Shown in pieces: positions 6,045 through 6,293 of a stretch of DNA of 6,293 nucleotides. Every line of letters starts with the position of its first letter. Positions within the stretch are counted from its first letter, which is position 1. A program made the translations under genes and the position numbers. Source of the stretch: an uncultured Rikenella sp. Its GTDB lineage: Bacteria > Bacteroidota > Bacteroidia > Bacteroidales > Rikenellaceae. The stretch spans positions 1 to 6,293 of the forward strand of contig CAJTNK010000110.1 of assembly GCA_910577885.1 (NCBI GenBank). Direction: 5' to 3'. The notes under the pieces are model-generated. The model did not search any database. It was not told where the DNA came from and saw only the letters and a list, made by a program, of their open reading frames with translations.

Positions 6045-6223
6045 CCCCGGGCCACCGCACGTACGGTTCCGGTACGTTGTGGTATGTCGGCCACGGAGGC
6101 TACAGTTGGGGGTCGTCGATTACGAGTGCCCATGCCTGCTTCTTGGACTTCGGCTTCTATGGGGTCGGTCCGCAGAGCAACAGCAACCGTGGGCACGGTT
6201 TTCCGTTGCGTTGCCTCCAGGAA
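6041..6223 (+). pseudogene. C-terminal fragment of a FISUMP-domain surface protein
   Basis: In the frame starting at 6041, 61 codons read PAPGHRTYGSGTL..., GGYSWGSS (19-26), ACFLDF (32-37), GVGPQSNSNRGHGFPLRCLQE (41-61). These match the end of the 'Fibrobacter succinogenes major paralogous' domain common in Bacteroidota surface lipoproteins (family pattern PAAGYR..SG.L..VG..GYYWSSS...GV.P...NR..GFPLRCLQE), which shares a C-type-lectin-like fold with formylglycine-generating enzymes. No start codon occurs in frame; the nearest upstream in-frame stop is TAA at 6008-6010. The frame runs on without a stop through a terminator-like hairpin to the window end (HPEGVLLGFSPPN...). It is therefore a fragment, either a relic or a silent cassette, cut off exactly where repeat modules begin. 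It contains the hairpin AACCGT-gggc-ACGGTT (6185-6200). The competing frame at 6010-6261 gives no recognisable protein. Confidence 0.65.
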
Positions 6224-6262
6224 CACCCAGAGGGTGTTTTACTGGGGTTCTCTCCGCCTAAT
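6223..6262 (+). repeat. Right-flank repeat module, distal half, with terminator-like hairpin
   Basis: ACACCC-aga-GGGTGT (6223-6237) is followed by a short T tract, then ACTGGGGTTCTCTCCGCC and TAAT. It aligns with the reverse complement of about 891-925. In a complete surface-protein gene this would sit where a terminator is expected, directly after the RCLQE end. The remaining 31 bases to the window edge are GC-rich and end in AAAAAAGCGGG; nothing further was recognised there. Confidence 0.55.
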
Positions 6263-6293
6263 CTCGAACCGGGCCTGCGGGCAAAAAAGCGGG

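Noticed and set aside
6056..6080. Group II intron domain V (GCACGTACGGTTC)
   Set aside because: The 3'-half resemblance lacks the matching GAGCCGT 5' half and the bulge. The bases are better explained as codons of the surface-protein fragment.
6010..6261. 83-codon open frame with ATG at 6010
   Set aside because: It is in a different frame from the FISUMP-like translation and gives no recognisable protein. The homology lies in the frame starting at 6041.

Overview
The window looks like a chromosomal stretch from a GC-rich member of the Bacteroidota, most plausibly an Alistipes-like gut bacterium. The evidence is a TAnnTTTG-type -7 box just before fabG, leaders without Shine-Dalgarno sequences, a Bacteroidota-style GH20 lipoprotein, and a fragment of a 'Fibrobacter succinogenes major paralogous' (FISUMP) domain ending in the typical GFPLRCLQE. 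The genus is inferred; the phylum is well supported.

The centre (about 990-5971) is ordinary. A GH20 beta-N-acetylhexosaminidase lipoprotein (1073-3523, minus) lies downstream of glyA (3621-4901, minus), and a strong intrinsic terminator follows it (994-1049, minus strand). Divergent from glyA, across a 192-bp intergenic region with a candidate promoter for each side and a dyad between them, is fabG (5094-5840, plus), followed by two stacked terminators. glyA supplies serine/glycine and one-carbon units, fabG works in fatty-acid elongation, and the hexosaminidase trims host or dietary glycans. They share no pathway.

The flanks are the unusual part. Positions 1-990 hold no credible gene. They hold a tandem set of five GC-rich units, each with a long hairpin. 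The hairpin bases and flanks are conserved between units, but the AT-rich stems differ in sequence while keeping self-complementarity. Two 102-bp direct repeats (378-479 and 652-753, two mismatches) each lead straight into a hairpin with a different stem. Small satellite hairpins recur in fixed places.

The right flank (about 5985-6293) carries inverted copies of modules from the left flank. On the left (891-985, minus strand) two modules lie nearly side by side. On the right the same two modules are separated by about 180 bp that read as the last ~61 residues of a FISUMP/C-type-lectin-like surface protein, with no start codon and no in-frame stop. The pair therefore resembles an 'empty' and a 'filled' version of one site. 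This suggests a dispersed structured repeat family associated with fragments of a surface-protein gene; its mobility or function is not shown by this window.
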